Shown: in pieces, positions 35,462-46,673 of the stretch | How the letters are laid out: each line of letters begins with the position of its first letter | Numbering within the stretch: position 1 is the first letter of the stretch | Assembly (NCBI GenBank): GCA_021842465.1 | Contig: JAKBZN010000009.1 | Span: 1-64,000, forward strand | Origin: Pseudomonadota bacterium | GTDB lineage: Bacteria; Pseudomonadota; Gammaproteobacteria; Burkholderiales; Burkholderiaceae_F | Direction: 5' to 3' | DNA length: 64,000 nucleotides | Made by a program: the position numbers and the translations under genes | The notes under the pieces: generated by a model | The model's database searches: none | Seen by the model: only the letters and a program-made list of their open reading frames with translations | Told to the model about the DNA's origin: nothing

Positions 35462-36004
35462 TCACCAGCTTCCGTGGGCGGTGTCGACTTCGTCCGGCGC
35501 CGCCTTGAACCGGGGGTGCCGGGACGTGCCGGGCCGCGGCGGCGGCATCTTCCGCCGCTTGCGCGACCATTCCGCCAATTGGCGCTTGCGCGCATCGGAA
35601 AGGTGCTGGAAGCCGCGGGTGAGCGCCTGGCGGCGTTCGGCAGGCAGGGAGTAGGCCCGTTCGAGATTTTTGCGCGCGGTGATCCGCTGTTCCCGCGTAA
35701 GCCGGATCAGTTGCGGCATGCGCGCATGCATGCGCGCCTTGCCCTCGGGCGACAGGTTCTGGTACTGCGCGGCGATTCGCAGCCACTTCCGCTTGCGGTT
35801 GGCGTCGAGCCGGTTCCATACCGATGCCAGCGGCGAGAGGGCGTCGCGTTGCGCCGGCGTCAGGGCCGACCATGTCGGCCCTTCGAGCACGGAGACCCGG
35901 ATCATCACCGGGGGCGCATCGGCCCGCGCGGCGGGCACGGACGTCCCCGCGATCAGCAGGGACAGGAACAGCGCGGTGGCGAACCGCCGGCCCGGGCGCT
36001 TCAT
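35462..36004 (-). CDS. DUF3106 family exported protein
   Basis: 180 aa with a signal peptide (about 1-28, ending VPAARA). The mature part is basic with the DUF3106 pattern WSALTPAQRDALSPLASVWNRLDANRKRKWLRIAAQYQNLSPEGKARMHARM and REQRITARKN. It overlaps the DUF3619 gene by 4 nt. It resembles heavy-metal-resistance/Spy-like helical chaperones in composition, but function is unknown. Confidence 0.88.
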   Translation of the reverse strand: MKRPGRRFATALFLSLLIAGTSVPAARADAPPVMIRVSVLEGPTWSALTPAQRDALSPLASVWNRLDANRKRKWLRIAAQYQNLSPEGKARMHARMPQLIRLTREQRITARKNLERAYSLPAERRQALTRGFQHLSDARKRQLAEWSRKRRKMPPPRPGTSRHPRFKAAPDEVDTAHGSW

Positions 36005-36519
36005 GGACCTGCCGGCGGGTTCGGAGGGGCGGCCGGCAGGGCGGAGGGCGCGGCATTTGCGGTCGGAGCGGCGGCCGGCGGCGCGATTTCCGGAATCGGC
36101 GTCTGCAGGTTGCGCCGCAGGTATTCACCGAACCCCTGGTGGGCGAGGGTCGCGATCGGGGTGTCGTCGAGCAGCAGGGAAAGGTCGATGTCCGCCGTCC
36201 GGGCGATCATGCGTTCGTTCTGCCATTGCTGGATTCCGAGGATACCCAGCGCCAGCGCCAGGATGGGGAGGATCCATCCCGCGCGCCAGACCCACGCGGA
36301 TGCGCGGGATTCGGGCCCTCCGGCCGCGCCCGCCGTGCCGTCTCCCTGCAGGGCGGGCACCCAGACCCACGTCGCTTCCGGGGCCGCCTGCCGGGGGGCG
36401 ATCCGGTCGAGCGCAGCCCGCCGGGCCTTCTGCAGGCGCATCCGCACCGGATAGTCGAGCGCGTCCGCGCCCTCATCGAGGGCCTGACGGATGCGATAGG
36501 CGAAGTCGGCTTCATTCAT
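36001..36519 (-). CDS. DUF3619 family membrane protein (probable anti-sigma partner)
   Basis: 172 aa from ATG 36519, with family-typical MNEADFAYRIRQALDEGADAL. A cytosolic N-terminal helix region is followed by one TM helix (about 81-97, WRAGWILPILALALGILGI) and a Pro/Ala-rich tail. Start overlaps the sigma-factor stop by 4 nt. Topology (cytosolic head, one TM, outer tail) and position suggest it restrains the sigma factor; this is an inference. Confidence 0.85.
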   Translation of the reverse strand: MNEADFAYRIRQALDEGADALDYPVRMRLQKARRAALDRIAPRQAAPEATWVWVPALQGDGTAGAAGGPESRASAWVWRAGWILPILALALGILGIQQWQNERMIARTADIDLSLLLDDTPIATLAHQGFGEYLRRNLQTPIPEIAPPAAAPTANAAPSALPAAPPNPPAGP

Positions 36520-37073
36520 AGCGTGATTCCCCGTGCCCGTAAGGATTTTGCCAGCGCCTGGGTCGCGCGGGAACAATGCGTCTTGACGCTGCCCTCGGAA
36601 CACTTCATCGCCGCCGCGGTTTCCGCGACATCGAGGTCTTCCCAGTAACGCAGCACGAATGCTTCCCGTTGACGGGGCGGCAAGCGGCCAAGCTCTTCCT
36701 CGATGATGCGCACGATCTGCTCGCGTTCCACGGTTTCCGCCGCGCTTTCCGTCGTTCGCCCGTCGCTCGCATCGAGGATCGCCAGCGGATCGGCATCCTC
36801 CTCGCTCGAGGACAGTGCCGAGAAGAGGGTCACCCAGGTCGACCGGACCTTCTGGCGGCGGAAGAAGTCATGGATGGCGTTCTGGACGATGCGGGCGAAA
36901 ATCGGCCCAAGTTCCGGGACGGGGCGGTCGGCGTAGTTTTCCGCCAGTTTGAACATGGCGTCCTGGACGATGTCCAGGGCATGGTCGGCGTCGCGCACGG
37001 CGAACATCGCCTGCTTGAATGCCCGACGCTCGGCACCGGCCAGGAAGTCCGAGAGTTCGACGCGGGTTGCCAT
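36516..37073 (-). CDS. ECF-type RNA polymerase sigma factor
   Basis: 185 aa from ATG 37073. An upstream GTG at 37157 would add 28 residues that do not look conserved. Region 2 is RRAFKQAMFAVRDADHALDIVQDAMFKLAE..FARIVQNAIHDFFRRQ; region 4 is LPPRQREAFVLRYWEDLDVAETAAAMKCSEGSVKTHCSRA. Heads the sigma-DUF3619-DUF3106 operon and is divergent from ilvB (141 bp between starts). The stimulus is unknown. Confidence 0.92.
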   Translation of the reverse strand: MATRVELSDFLAGAERRAFKQAMFAVRDADHALDIVQDAMFKLAENYADRPVPELGPIFARIVQNAIHDFFRRQKVRSTWVTLFSALSSSEEDADPLAILDASDGRTTESAAETVEREQIVRIIEEELGRLPPRQREAFVLRYWEDLDVAETAAAMKCSEGSVKTHCSRATQALAKSLRARGITL

Positions 37074-37214
37074 GCAGGGGGGAAACGAGAACTCCGGCGT
37101 TTGCGCAAATTGGTGCGACGCGCTATCGTAACAAGCTTTCGCCGCACCGCCCGTCACGAGCGGGTATGGAACGGCGTCCGATCAATCTCCAGCAGGATCT
37201 TGAGAGGATTCCCC

Positions 37215-39005
37215 ATGCGATCCGTTGTGCCGGAATCGGCGCCCGCCGTTTCCTTCTCCCCCGCGACTGCCGCGGCCGCTGCGCCATCTCCCGAAACCGA
37301 TTTGCTGACTGGCGCCGAGATCCTCGTCCGCTGCCTGCGCGAGGAAGGGGTGCGCCACGTATTCGGCTATCCGGGCGGCGCCGTACTGTACATCTACGAC
37401 GCGATTTTCCAGCAGGATTTCTTCCAGCACATCCTGGTGCGCCACGAGCAGGCGGCGGTTCATGCCGCCGACGCGTATTCGCGGTCGAGCCGCAAGGTCG
37501 GCGTGGCGATCGTCACCAGCGGCCCGGGCGCGACCAACGCGGTCACCGGCATCGCCACGGCGTACATGGATTCGATCCCGCTGGTGATCATCAGCGGTCA
37601 GGTGCCGACCCATGCGATCGGCCAGGACGCGTTCCAGGAGTGCGATACGGTCGGCATCACGCGGCCCTGCGTCAAGCACAACTTCCTGGTCAAGAACGTC
37701 GCCGATCTGGCGCCGACGATCCGCAAGGCGTTCCACATCGCGCAGAGCGGTCGTCCCGGCCCGGTCCTGGTCGACATTCCCAAGGACATCACCGTCGCGC
37801 GGCACGCGTTCTCGTATCCGCGCGAATTGCACCTGCGGTCCTACAACCCGGTGATCAAGGGCCACATGGGCCAGATCAAGAAGGCGGTGCAGCTTCTGCT
37901 GGCCGCCGAGCGGCCGCTCATCTATACCGGCGGCGGCGTGATTCTCTCGAACGCCACGGAGGAACTCGGGCGCCTCGTCGACCGGCTGGGATTCCCGTGC
38001 ACCAGCACGCTCATGGGGCTGGGCGGCTATCCCGCCTCGGACAAGAAGTTCCTCGGCATGTTGGGCATGCACGGGACGATCGAAGCGAATTTTGCGATGC
38101 AGCATTGCGACGTGCTGCTCGCGGTGGGGGCGCGATTCGACGACCGGGTGATCGGCAGCCCCGGACATTTCGCGCAGAACCCCCGCAAGATCATCCATAT
38201 CGACATCGATCCGTCGTCGATTTCCAAGCGCGTCAAGGTGGACGTGCCGATCGTCGGTGACGTGCGCGAGGTGCTTGCCGAAATCCTGGCCCAGGTCGAT
38301 GCGTCGGGCGGCGGCGCGGGTGCGATCGGCGCCTGGTGGGAGCAATTGGGCACATGGCGGTCGCAGGATTGCCTGCGCTACGAGCGCAGCGAGACGGTGG
38401 TCAAGCCGCAGCATGTCGTCGAGACCCTCTGGAACCTGACGGGCGGCGACATCTTCGTCACGTCCGACGTCGGGCAGCACCAGATGTGGGCGGCGCAGTA
38501 CTACCGGTTCGACAAGCCGCGGCGCTGGATCAATTCCGGCGGCTTGGGGACGATGGGGGTCGGCCTGCCCTATGCGATGGGGGTGCAGATGGCCAATCCG
38601 GGCGCGCAGGTCGCGGTGATCACCGGCGAGGGCTCCATCCAGATGAACATCCAGGAGTTGTCGACCTGCAAGCAGTATCGTCTGACCCCCAAGATCATCA
38701 ACCTGAACAACCGTTATCTCGGCATGGTGCGGCAATGGCAGCAGATCGAGTACGGCAGCCGCTATTCGGAGTCGTACATGGACGCGCTGCCGGATTTCGT
38801 CCGCCTGGCCGAGGCATATGGGCACGTCGGCATGCGGATCGAAAGGCCGGCGGACGTCGAACCGGCCCTGCGCGAGGCGTTCACGACCTACCGCGACCGA
38901 TTGGTGTTCCTCGATTTCATCACCGACTCGAGCGAAAACGTATGGCCGATGGTGCGCGCGGGCAAAGGGCTGACCGAGATGCTGCTCGGCGCGGAGGAAC
39001 TCTGA
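37215..39005 (+). CDS. ilvB: Acetolactate synthase large subunit (biosynthetic)
   Basis: 596 aa from ATG 37215, with GAGAGG 7 nt upstream. TPP enzyme: catalytic Glu in [19 protein letters not shown] region [16 protein letters not shown], and TPP-binding [30 protein letters not shown] in place of GDG is, to my knowledge, usual in this clade. First step of valine/leucine/isoleucine synthesis. Stop and ilvH start share one base (TGATG). Confidence 0.95.
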   Translation: MRSVVPESAPAVSFSPATAAAAAPSPETDLLTGAEILVRCLREEGVRHVFGYPGGAVLYIYDAIFQQDFFQHILVRHEQAAVHAADAYSRSSRKVGVAIVTSGPGATNAVTGIATAYMDSIPLVIISGQVPTHAIGQDAFQECDTVGITRPCVKHNFLVKNVADLAPTIRKAFHIAQSGRPGPVLVDIPKDITVARHAFSYPRELHLRSYNPVIKGHMGQIKKAVQLLLAAERPLIYTGGGVILSNATEELGRLVDRLGFPCTSTLMGLGGYPASDKKFLGMLGMHGTIEANFAMQHCDVLLAVGARFDDRVIGSPGHFAQNPRKIIHIDIDPSSISKRVKVDVPIVGDVREVLAEILAQVDASGGGAGAIGAWWEQLGTWRSQDCLRYERSETVVKPQHVVETLWNLTGGDIFVTSDVGQHQMWAAQYYRFDKPRRWINSGGLGTMGVGLPYAMGVQMANPGAQVAVITGEGSIQMNIQELSTCKQYRLTPKIINLNNRYLGMVRQWQQIEYGSRYSESYMDALPDFVRLAEAYGHVGMRIERPADVEPALREAFTTYRDRLVFLDFITDSSENVWPMVRAGKGLTEMLLGAEEL

Positions 39006-39496
39006 TGCGGCACGTCATTTCGGTTCTGCTGGAAAACGAGCCGGGTGCGCTGTCCCGGGTGGTCGGGCTGTTCTCCGCGCGCGGTTACAACATCGAAACG
39101 CTGACGGTGGCGCCGACCGAGGATGCCTCGCTGTCGCGCATGACGATCGTCACGATGGGGTCCGACGACGTGATCGAGCAGATCACCAAGCACCTGAACC
39201 GGCTCATCGAGGTGGTCAAGGTGGTGGATCTGACGGAGGCCGACTACACCGAGCGCGAACTCATGCTGGTGAAGGTGCGGGCGGTCGGCAAGGAGCGCGA
39301 GGAAATGAAGCGCATGGCCGACATCTTTCGCGGCCGCATCGTCGACGTCACCGACAAGACGTACACCATCGAGTTGACGGGAGCGACCGACAAAGTCGAT
39401 GCGTTCCTGCGCGCGCTCGATCGCACGGCGATCCTGGAGACGGTCCGCACCGGCAGTTCCGGGATTGGACGCGGCGAACGGGTGCTGAGGGTGTGA
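39005..39496 (+). CDS. ilvH: Acetolactate synthase regulatory small subunit
   Basis: 163 aa. The N-terminal ACT domain is [35 protein letters not shown]; the C-terminal domain has ERELMLVKVRAVGKEREEMKRMADIFRGRIVDV. Gives valine feedback control to IlvB. Directly coupled to ilvB. Confidence 0.96.
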   Translation: MRHVISVLLENEPGALSRVVGLFSARGYNIETLTVAPTEDASLSRMTIVTMGSDDVIEQITKHLNRLIEVVKVVDLTEADYTERELMLVKVRAVGKEREEMKRMADIFRGRIVDVTDKTYTIELTGATDKVDAFLRALDRTAILETVRTGSSGIGRGERVLRV

Positions 39497-39505
39497 TGCG
39501 GCCTT

Positions 39506-39529
39506 CCCCTCGTCCGCGAGCGGCAGGGG
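39506..39529. repeat. CCCCT/AGGGG hairpin between ilvH and ilvC
   Basis: CCCCT (39506-39510) pairs with AGGGG (39525-39529), and an inner CCGC/GCGG stem lies between them. A degenerate member of the hairpin family seen near 2.9, 27.5 and 46.7 kb, followed by GGGGTGAGGG. It may attenuate or process the ilvBH-ilvC transcript. Confidence 0.45.
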
Positions 39530-39581
39530 GTGGGGGTGAGGGTTGGAACTATTGGTGCAGCTTATCAATCAGGAGAAATGA

Positions 39582-40598
<1,017 letters not shown>

Positions 40599-40605
40599 AG
40601 ACGAG

Positions 40606-41265
40606 ATGACGAACCCGGTTCGGGGATATCCGCATCCGATCATCGCGCGCGAGGGGTGGCCGTTCCTGGCCGCTTCGATCCTCCTCGCCGCGCTGATCTC
40701 CGTGCTTGCGGGCGGGTGGTGGTCGGCACCGTTCTGGGTGCTGGCGGTTTTCGTGCTGCAGTTCTTCCGCGATCCGCCGCGTCCGATCCCCGAATTGCCG
40801 GCGGCGGTGCTGTCGCCGGCGGACGGGCGCATCGTCCGCATCCAGGTCGTGCGCGATCCGGCGCTGGATCGGGATTCGTTGCTCATCAGCGTATTCATGA
40901 ACGTGTTCAACGTCCACAGCAACCGCGCGCCGGTCGACGCGGTGGTCGAGCGGGTCGAGTACCGGCCCGGCCGCTTCGTCAATGCCGACCTGGACAAGGC
41001 GTCGACGGAGAACGAGCGCAATGCGCTGGTGTTGCGCACCGCGGGTGGCATCCAGTTGACGGTGGTGCAGGTTGCCGGCCTGATCGCCCGCCGCATCCTC
41101 TGCTACGTCAAGCCGGGTGACGCGCTGGCCCGCGGTCAGCGCTATGGGTTCATCCGGTTCGGTTCGCGGGTCGACGTATATCTGCCGACCGACGCGCGGC
41201 CGCGGGTCGCGGTCGGGGACATCGTCCGCGCGACCACGACCATCCTGGCGGAGTTGCAAGGCTGA
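40606..41265 (+). CDS. psd: Phosphatidylserine decarboxylase proenzyme (short type)
   Basis: 219 aa. Two N-terminal TM segments (about 22-54), then the catalytic domain with [31 protein letters not shown] and [13 protein letters not shown]. The self-cleavage site GS lies in [15 protein letters not shown], where Ser becomes the pyruvoyl group. The short form lacks the N-terminal extension of the E. coli enzyme. Makes phosphatidylethanolamine from the product of PssA, encoded next. Confidence 0.94.
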   Translation: MTNPVRGYPHPIIAREGWPFLAASILLAALISVLAGGWWSAPFWVLAVFVLQFFRDPPRPIPELPAAVLSPADGRIVRIQVVRDPALDRDSLLISVFMNVFNVHSNRAPVDAVVERVEYRPGRFVNADLDKASTENERNALVLRTAGGIQLTVVQVAGLIARRILCYVKPGDALARGQRYGFIRFGSRVDVYLPTDARPRVAVGDIVRATTTILAELQG

Positions 41266-41266
41266 C

Positions 41267-42103
41267 ATGACCGGGCGTTTGCGGCACCGGAAACGCCACC
41301 TCCCGGGTTCGCCCTCGGGGCCGTCGGAGGATTTCGGCGGCGCCCGCGCCGCGCATCGGCGGCGCGGCATCTATCTGCTCCCGAACCTGTTCACGACCGC
41401 GGCGCTGTTCGCCGGGTTTTTTGCCATCGTCCAGGCGATGGACCAGAATTTCGAGCGCGCCGCCATCGCGATCTTCTTCGCCATGGTGCTCGACGGCATG
41501 GATGGTCGCGTCGCGCGGCTCACCAACACCCAGAGCGCATTCGGCGAACAGTACGATTCGCTTTCCGACATGACGTCGTTCGGGGTCGCGCCGGCGCTGA
41601 TCGCCTACGAATGGGTGCTGCACGACCTCGGGCGCTGGGGTTGGGCCGGTGCGTTCGTGTACTGCGCCGGTGCCGCGCTGCGGCTCGCGCGGTTCAATGC
41701 CAACATCGGCGTCGTCGACAAGCGGTTCTTCCAGGGGCTACCGAGTCCGGCGGCGGCGGCGCTGGTCGCCGGGTTCGTCTGGCTTGCGGTCGACAACCGA
41801 TTTCCCATTCGCGAGGCATGGTTTCCCTGGACCCTGTTCCTGGTCACGGTCTATGCCGGGCTGACGATGGTTTCGAGCGTGCCGTTCTATAGCGGCAAAA
41901 GCTTCCACCTCGCGCGCAGCGTGCCGTTCTGGGTCATGATCGTGATCGTCCTCGGCATATTCTTCGTTTCGTCGAATCCGCCCATTGTCCTGTTCGCGCT
42001 GTTCTGCTGTTACGCGATTTCCGGCTACCTGTACTGGGCGTGGCTGTGGTGGCGCGGCCAGCCCAACCCCGTCCGGTCCACGTCGGCGGGGCCGGAGAGT
42101 TAA
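41267..42103 (+). CDS. pssA: CDP-diacylglycerol-serine O-phosphatidyltransferase
   Basis: 278 aa, starting 1 nt after psd. About 8 TM helices and the CDP-alcohol phosphatidyltransferase motif DG-x2-AR-x8-G-x3-D-x3-D (DGMDGRVARL...FGEQYDSLSD). The RGIYLLPNLFTTAALFAGF start is typical of type II PssA. Makes phosphatidylserine, the substrate of Psd. Confidence 0.95.
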   Translation: MTGRLRHRKRHLPGSPSGPSEDFGGARAAHRRRGIYLLPNLFTTAALFAGFFAIVQAMDQNFERAAIAIFFAMVLDGMDGRVARLTNTQSAFGEQYDSLSDMTSFGVAPALIAYEWVLHDLGRWGWAGAFVYCAGAALRLARFNANIGVVDKRFFQGLPSPAAAALVAGFVWLAVDNRFPIREAWFPWTLFLVTVYAGLTMVSSVPFYSGKSFHLARSVPFWVMIVIVLGIFFVSSNPPIVLFALFCCYAISGYLYWAWLWWRGQPNPVRSTSAGPES

Positions 42104-42115
42104 GATACTTCCGCT

Positions 42116-43660
42116 ATGGACCGATTGATCATTTTCGATACGACCCTGCGCGACGGCGAGCAAAGCCCCGGCGCGTCCATGACCCGCGACGAGAAGCTGC
42201 GCATCGCCAAGCAGCTGGAACGCCTGCGCGTGGACGTCATCGAGGCCGGATTCGCGGCGGCGAGCAACGGCGACTTCGAGGCCGTGCGCGCGATCGCGGC
42301 GGCAGTGAAGGATTCCACCGTCTGCTCCCTGTCGCGTGCCAACGAGCGGGATATCCTGCGCGCCGCGGAGGCGCTGGCGCCGGCGGCCTCGCGGCGCATC
42401 CATACCTTCATCGCGACCTCGCCGCTGCACATGGAGAAGAAGCTCCGCATGGCGCCGGAGCAGGTCCTCGAGCATGCCCGCGCGGCGGTGCGCCTGGCGC
42501 GCCAGCACACCGATGACGTCGAGTTCTCCGCCGAGGATGCGAGCCGTTCGGAGCTCGATTTCCTCTGCCGGGTGCTCGAGCTCGCGATCGCGGAAGGCGC
42601 GACCACGGTCAACATTCCGGACACCGTCGGCTACGCGGTGCCGGCCCAATACGGCGAACTGTTGCGCACCTTGCGCGAGCGGATTCCCAACTCGGACAAG
42701 GCGGTCTGGTCGGTGCACTGCCACAACGACCTCGGCATGGCGGTGGCCAATTCGCTTGCCGGCGTGTTGAACGGCGTGCGCCAGATCGAATGCACCATCA
42801 ACGGCCTTGGCGAGCGTGCCGGCAACACGGCCCTCGAGGAAGTCGTCATGGCGGTACGCACGCGCCGCGACGTCTTCGCGGTGGAGACGCGCATCGATAC
42901 GACGCAGATCGTCCCGGCGTCGCGCCTGGTGTCGAATATCACCGGGTTCCCGGTGCAGCCCAACAAGGCGGTGGTCGGCGCGAATGCGTTTGCGCATGCG
43001 TCCGGGATCCACCAGGACGGCGTGCTCAAGTCGCGCCAGACGTACGAGATCATGCGGGCCGAAGACGTGGGCTGGAGCGCCAACCGCATCGTCCTGGGCA
43101 AACTGTCCGGCCGCAACGCGTTCAAGCAGCGGGTGCAGGAATTGGCCATCCCGGTGGCGAGCGATGCCGAGATGGAAGCGGCGTTCTCCCGCTTCAAGGA
43201 CCTGGCCGACCGCAAGGCGGAGATCTTCGACGAGGACATCCAGGCGCTGTTTTCCGGGGAGGAAGGGGGGCAGCAGCGGGAGCGGTTCCAGTTCCGCTCG
43301 ATTTCGCAGCGGTCCGAGACCGGCGGCCGGCCCAGCGCCGAGGTGCATTTCGCGGTCGCGGGGCGGGAGGAACGCGCGGCGTCGGAGGGCAACGGCCCGG
43401 TCGACGCGGTGTTCAAGGCGATCGAGAGTCGAGTGGGGAGCGGTTCGGAACTGCTGCTTTTCTCGGTCAACGCGATTACCACCGGAACCGAATCGCAGGG
43501 CGAGGTCACCGTTCGCCTGGCCCGTGGCGGGCGCATCGTCAATGGCGTGGGCGCCGATCTCGACATCGTCGCCGCTTCGGCCAAGGCCTATTTCAACGCG
43601 CTCAACAAGCTCTACACCACCGACGAGCGGATCGATCCGCAGATCTCGATGACGCCCTAA
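42116..43660 (+). CDS. leuA: 2-isopropylmalate synthase
   Basis: 514 aa. The HMGL-like TIM barrel starts [19 protein letters not shown]. Metal ligands include the His pair in [19 protein letters not shown], and [18 protein letters not shown] is conserved. The C-terminal LeuA regulatory domain (about 390-505) would bind leucine. First committed step of leucine synthesis. Begins 12 bp after pssA and is the last gene of the ilv-psd-pssA-leuA cluster. Confidence 0.97.
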   Translation: MDRLIIFDTTLRDGEQSPGASMTRDEKLRIAKQLERLRVDVIEAGFAAASNGDFEAVRAIAAAVKDSTVCSLSRANERDILRAAEALAPAASRRIHTFIATSPLHMEKKLRMAPEQVLEHARAAVRLARQHTDDVEFSAEDASRSELDFLCRVLELAIAEGATTVNIPDTVGYAVPAQYGELLRTLRERIPNSDKAVWSVHCHNDLGMAVANSLAGVLNGVRQIECTINGLGERAGNTALEEVVMAVRTRRDVFAVETRIDTTQIVPASRLVSNITGFPVQPNKAVVGANAFAHASGIHQDGVLKSRQTYEIMRAEDVGWSANRIVLGKLSGRNAFKQRVQELAIPVASDAEMEAAFSRFKDLADRKAEIFDEDIQALFSGEEGGQQRERFQFRSISQRSETGGRPSAEVHFAVAGREERAASEGNGPVDAVFKAIESRVGSGSELLLFSVNAITTGTESQGEVTVRLARGGRIVNGVGADLDIVAASAKAYFNALNKLYTTDERIDPQISMTP

Positions 43661-43703
43661 CGGGCATGGCAGCGTGTGCCGCCCCGAACGCAGAAGCGCC
43701 AGC

Positions 43704-43871
43704 GTCATCGCGAGGCCCGCAACCCGCAACCGCGTCATCGCGACGCCCGCAACCCGCAACCGCATCATCGCGAGGCCCGCAACCCGCAACCGCGTCATCG
43801 CGAGGCCCACAACCCGCAACCGCGTCATCGCGAGGCCCGCAACCCGCAACCGCGTCATCGCGAGGCCCGCA
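43704..43871 (+). repeat. 30-bp tandem repeat (5 copies plus a partial)
   Basis: The unit is GTCATCGCGAGG followed by CCCGCAACCCGCAACCGC. Full copies start at 43704, 43734, 43764, 43794 and 43824, and an 18-bp partial copy starts at 43854. Copies differ by one base at most from the consensus. The final partial copy is also the left end of the palindromic element that follows, so the array seems to have grown from that element. Confidence 0.92.
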
Positions 43872-43929
43872 GGGCCGTGGCGATCCAGCGGGCGGCTGGA
43901 TTGCTTCGGGCTTTGCCCTCGCAATGACG
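43854..43929. repeat. Palindromic intergenic element (GTCATnGCGAGG type)
   Basis: Outer ends are GTCATCGCGAGG and CCTCGCAATGAC in inverted orientation. An inner stem pairs GCGATCCAGC (43880-43889) with GCTGGATTGC (43895-43904). This matches a class of repeats widespread in proteobacterial intergenic DNA. It may also end leuA transcription. Confidence 0.75.
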
Positions 43930-44032
43930 TCGTTGCGAGTTTCACGCGAATCCCGGTCCGGTCGTGACGATCGGCATCGCCGCCGGCCCCGGCGGCCGGC
44001 CGATCCCGCGGGCGTCGTGACCGAAATCGTCA

Positions 44033-44038
44033 TATAAT
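44033..44038 (+). promoter_or_regulatory. -10 box for rpsO
   Basis: A perfect TATAAT 62 bp upstream of the rpsO start codon in otherwise GC-rich DNA. No good -35 at 16-18 bp is visible, so recognition may depend on an activator or an extended leader. Confidence 0.5.
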
Positions 44039-44099
44039 CGGCGGTTCCCACGGCACGGCATTCCTTCCGTGTCCGCCTGTCGAATGTAAAGGAAGCATC

Positions 44100-44369
44100 A
44101 TGGCTGTCTCCGACATCAACAAGGGCGACATCGTCGCCAAGTATCAACGCGCCGCCAATGACACCGGATCCCCGGAAGTCCAGGTCGCCCTTCTGACCGC
44201 GCGCATCAACGAACTCACCGAACACTTCAAGGCCCATGTGAAGGATCACCACTCGCGCCGCGGCCTCCTCAAGATGGTCAGCCGCCGCCGCAAGTTGCTC
44301 GACTACCTCAAGGGCCGCAACCCCGAGGCCTACAAGGGCCTGATCGAGCGTCTGGGTCTGCGCAAGTAA
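44100..44369 (+). CDS. rpsO: 30S ribosomal protein S15
   Basis: 89 aa with ribosome-binding site AAAGGAAG. Signature [50 protein letters not shown]. Primary 16S rRNA-binding protein of the platform. Precedes pnp as in most proteobacteria. Confidence 0.98.
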   Translation: MAVSDINKGDIVAKYQRAANDTGSPEVQVALLTARINELTEHFKAHVKDHHSRRGLLKMVSRRRKLLDYLKGRNPEAYKGLIERLGLRK

Positions 44370-44401
44370 GGACGCGGCCGGTGTCCGACCTCGGCGTCGC
44401 T

Positions 44402-44448
44402 CCCGCTTCTCCGTGCGCCGTCCTCGGCGTCGCAGCGTTCGAAGCGGG
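44402..44448 (+). promoter_or_regulatory. Long stem-loop in rpsO-pnp intergenic region (candidate RNase III site)
   Basis: CCCGCTTC (44402-44409) pairs with GAAGCGGG (44441-44448). An inner hairpin CGCCG-TCCT-CGGCG (44416-44429) sits inside. In E. coli the pnp leader hairpin is cut by RNase III and PNPase then represses its own translation; this structure is in the equivalent place. Confidence 0.5.
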
Positions 44449-44548
44449 ATGTTCCCACGGGATTTCCCGCGCGCGGGCGGGCGACGGGTTTGCCGCGAAA
44501 ATCGGATGACGGACCGGCTGCGACGGAATTCGCGAAAGGAATGCAAAC

Positions 44549-46666
44549 GTGTTTGACAAAGTGACCAAGACGTTCCAGTACGGTAAGCACACGGTTCGGC
44601 TGGAAACCGGGGAAATCGCGCGCCAGGCCACCGGCGCAGTGATGGCGTGGGTGGGCGATACGGTGGTGCTGGCGACGGTGGTGGCCGCCAACCAGGCCAA
44701 GCCCGGCCAGGATTTCTTTCCGCTGACCGTGGATTACATCGAGAAAACCTATGCGGCGGGCAAGATCCCCGGCGGGTTCTTCAAGCGCGAAGGCCGTCCC
44801 TCCGAGAAGGAGACGCTGACCTCGCGGCTGATCGACCGGCCGATCCGTCCCCTGTTTCCGGACGGCTTCTTCAATGAAGTGCAGGTCGTCATCCACGTCG
44901 TGTCCGTCGATCCCGAGATCGATCCCGACATTCCCGCAATGATCGGCACCTCGGCCGCGTTGGCGATTTCCGGGATCCCGTTCAACGGGCCGATCGGCGC
45001 CGCGCGCGTCGGTTACATCGACGGCCAGTACGTGCTCAATCCGAGCGCGGCGGAACTGAAGCAGTCGCGCCTGGATCTGGTCGTCGCGGGCACCGAGCGT
45101 GCCGTGTTGATGGTCGAATCCGAAGCCGACCAGCTGCCGGAAGACGTGATGCTGGGCGCCGTCATGTACGGCCACGAACAGATGCAGGCCGTGATCAACG
45201 CGATCCACGACCTCGTTGCCGACGCGGGCAAGCCGGTCTGGGATTGGCAGGCGCCGGCGCGCAATGAAGCGCTGCATGCCCGCCTCGAGGAACTGGCTGG
45301 TCCGGGCTACCGCGAGGCCTATCAGATCCGCAGCAAGCAGGCGCGTTCGCAGAAGCTCAAGGAAGTCGAATCGACGGTGCGCGCGAAGCTCGCGGAAGAT
45401 GCCGCGGCGTCCGGAACGGCGGTCGACGAGCGCGCCCTCGATGCGATCCTCTTCGACATGCAGGCCAAGATCGTTCGCAATCAGATCCTGGCGGGCGAGC
45501 CGCGGATCGACGGGCGCGACACGCGCACGGTCCGTCCCATCGAAATTCGCCTCGGCGTGCTGCCGCGCACCCATGGTTCCGCGCTGTTTACGCGCGGAGA
45601 GACGCAGGCCCTCGTGGTTGCCACCCTGGGAACCAAGCAGGACGAGCAGATCATCGATGCGCTGCAGGGCGAGTATCGCGATCGCTTCATGCTGCACTAC
45701 AACATGCCGCCGTTCGCGACCGGCGAATGCGGCCGCGTCGGCACGCCCAAGCGGCGGGAAGTCGGCCATGGCCGACTGGCCAAGCGCGCCCTGGTGCCGG
45801 TGCTGCCGGCGCCGGAAGATTTCCAATACTCGATCCGGGTGGTCTCCGAGATCACCGAATCCAACGGCTCCTCGTCGATGGCCTCGGTCTGCGGCGGCTG
45901 TCTGGCGCTGATGGACGCCGGCGTTCCCGTCAAGGCGCACGTGGCGGGCGTCGCGATGGGCCTCATCAAGGAAGGCGGGCGCTTTGCGGTGCTGACCGAC
46001 ATCCTGGGCGACGAGGATCACCTCGGCGACATGGATTTCAAGGTGGCCGGAACCAGTGCGGGCGTGACCGCCCTGCAGATGGACATCAAGATCGAAGGCA
46101 TCACCAAGGAAATCATGCAGGTCGCCCTTGCGCAGGCGCGGGAAGGCCGTACCCACATCCTCGGCAAGATGCATGACGCGATCACCGCTTCGCGCGGGGA
46201 ACTGTCGGAGTTCGCGCCCCGCATGATCCGGCTCAAGATCAACCCCGAGAAGATCCGCGACGTGATCGGCAAGGGCGGCGCGGTGATTCGCGCGCTGACC
46301 GAGGAAACCGGCACCCAGATCGACATCGAGGACGATGGTTCGATCACGATCGCCAGCGTCGACCTCGAGCGGGGTCGCGAGGCCGAGCGCCGGATCCTGG
46401 AACTCACGGCCGAGGTCGAAGTCGGCAAGGTGTACGACGGTACGGTGCTGCGCCTGCTCGACTTCGGCGCGATCGTCCAGTTGCTGCCGGGCCGGGACGG
46501 GCTTCTGCACATCTCCCAGATCGCCAACGAGCGCGTGAACCAGGTCAGCGACTACCTCAAGGAAGGTCAGGTCGTGAAGGTCAAGGTGATCGAGGCCGAC
46601 GAGAAGGGTCGTGTCCGCCTGTCGATGAAGGCAGTCGGAGCGGAAGGGGCCGCGCCCGCGGCGTAA
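44549..46666 (+). CDS. pnp: Polyribonucleotide nucleotidyltransferase (PNPase)
   Basis: 705 aa from GTG 44549 with GAAAGGA 9 nt upstream. Two RNase PH domains (about 1-230 and 310-545), the second with the phosphate site in [13 protein letters not shown] domain ([21 protein letters not shown], near 565-585) and an S1 domain ([23 protein letters not shown], from about 625) follow. Phosphorolytic 3'-5' RNA decay. Confidence 0.98.
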   Translation: MFDKVTKTFQYGKHTVRLETGEIARQATGAVMAWVGDTVVLATVVAANQAKPGQDFFPLTVDYIEKTYAAGKIPGGFFKREGRPSEKETLTSRLIDRPIRPLFPDGFFNEVQVVIHVVSVDPEIDPDIPAMIGTSAALAISGIPFNGPIGAARVGYIDGQYVLNPSAAELKQSRLDLVVAGTERAVLMVESEADQLPEDVMLGAVMYGHEQMQAVINAIHDLVADAGKPVWDWQAPARNEALHARLEELAGPGYREAYQIRSKQARSQKLKEVESTVRAKLAEDAAASGTAVDERALDAILFDMQAKIVRNQILAGEPRIDGRDTRTVRPIEIRLGVLPRTHGSALFTRGETQALVVATLGTKQDEQIIDALQGEYRDRFMLHYNMPPFATGECGRVGTPKRREVGHGRLAKRALVPVLPAPEDFQYSIRVVSEITESNGSSSMASVCGGCLALMDAGVPVKAHVAGVAMGLIKEGGRFAVLTDILGDEDHLGDMDFKVAGTSAGVTALQMDIKIEGITKEIMQVALAQAREGRTHILGKMHDAITASRGELSEFAPRMIRLKINPEKIRDVIGKGGAVIRALTEETGTQIDIEDDGSITIASVDLERGREAERRILELTAEVEVGKVYDGTVLRLLDFGAIVQLLPGRDGLLHISQIANERVNQVSDYLKEGQVVKVKVIEADEKGRVRLSMKAVGAEGAAPAA

Positions 46667-46673
46667 CGGTATT

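Larger units (their letters stand above)
43661..44099. other. 439-bp intergenic region leuA-rpsO
   Basis: Holds the 30-bp tandem repeat, a palindromic element and the rpsO promoter, each annotated separately. Open frames across it are products of the repeat (period of ten codons) and have no ribosome-binding sites. I see no gene. Confidence 0.7.

Noticed and set aside
38620-38660. Damaged thiamine-pyrophosphate motif in IlvB (GEG instead of GDG)
   Set aside because: As far as I recall GEGSIQM is normal in betaproteobacterial acetolactate synthases, and the rest of the protein is intact.
43704-43871. Possible CRISPR array from the regular 30-bp repeats
   Set aside because: Repeats are directly tandem with no unique spacers, and there are no cas genes. 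It is a minisatellite.
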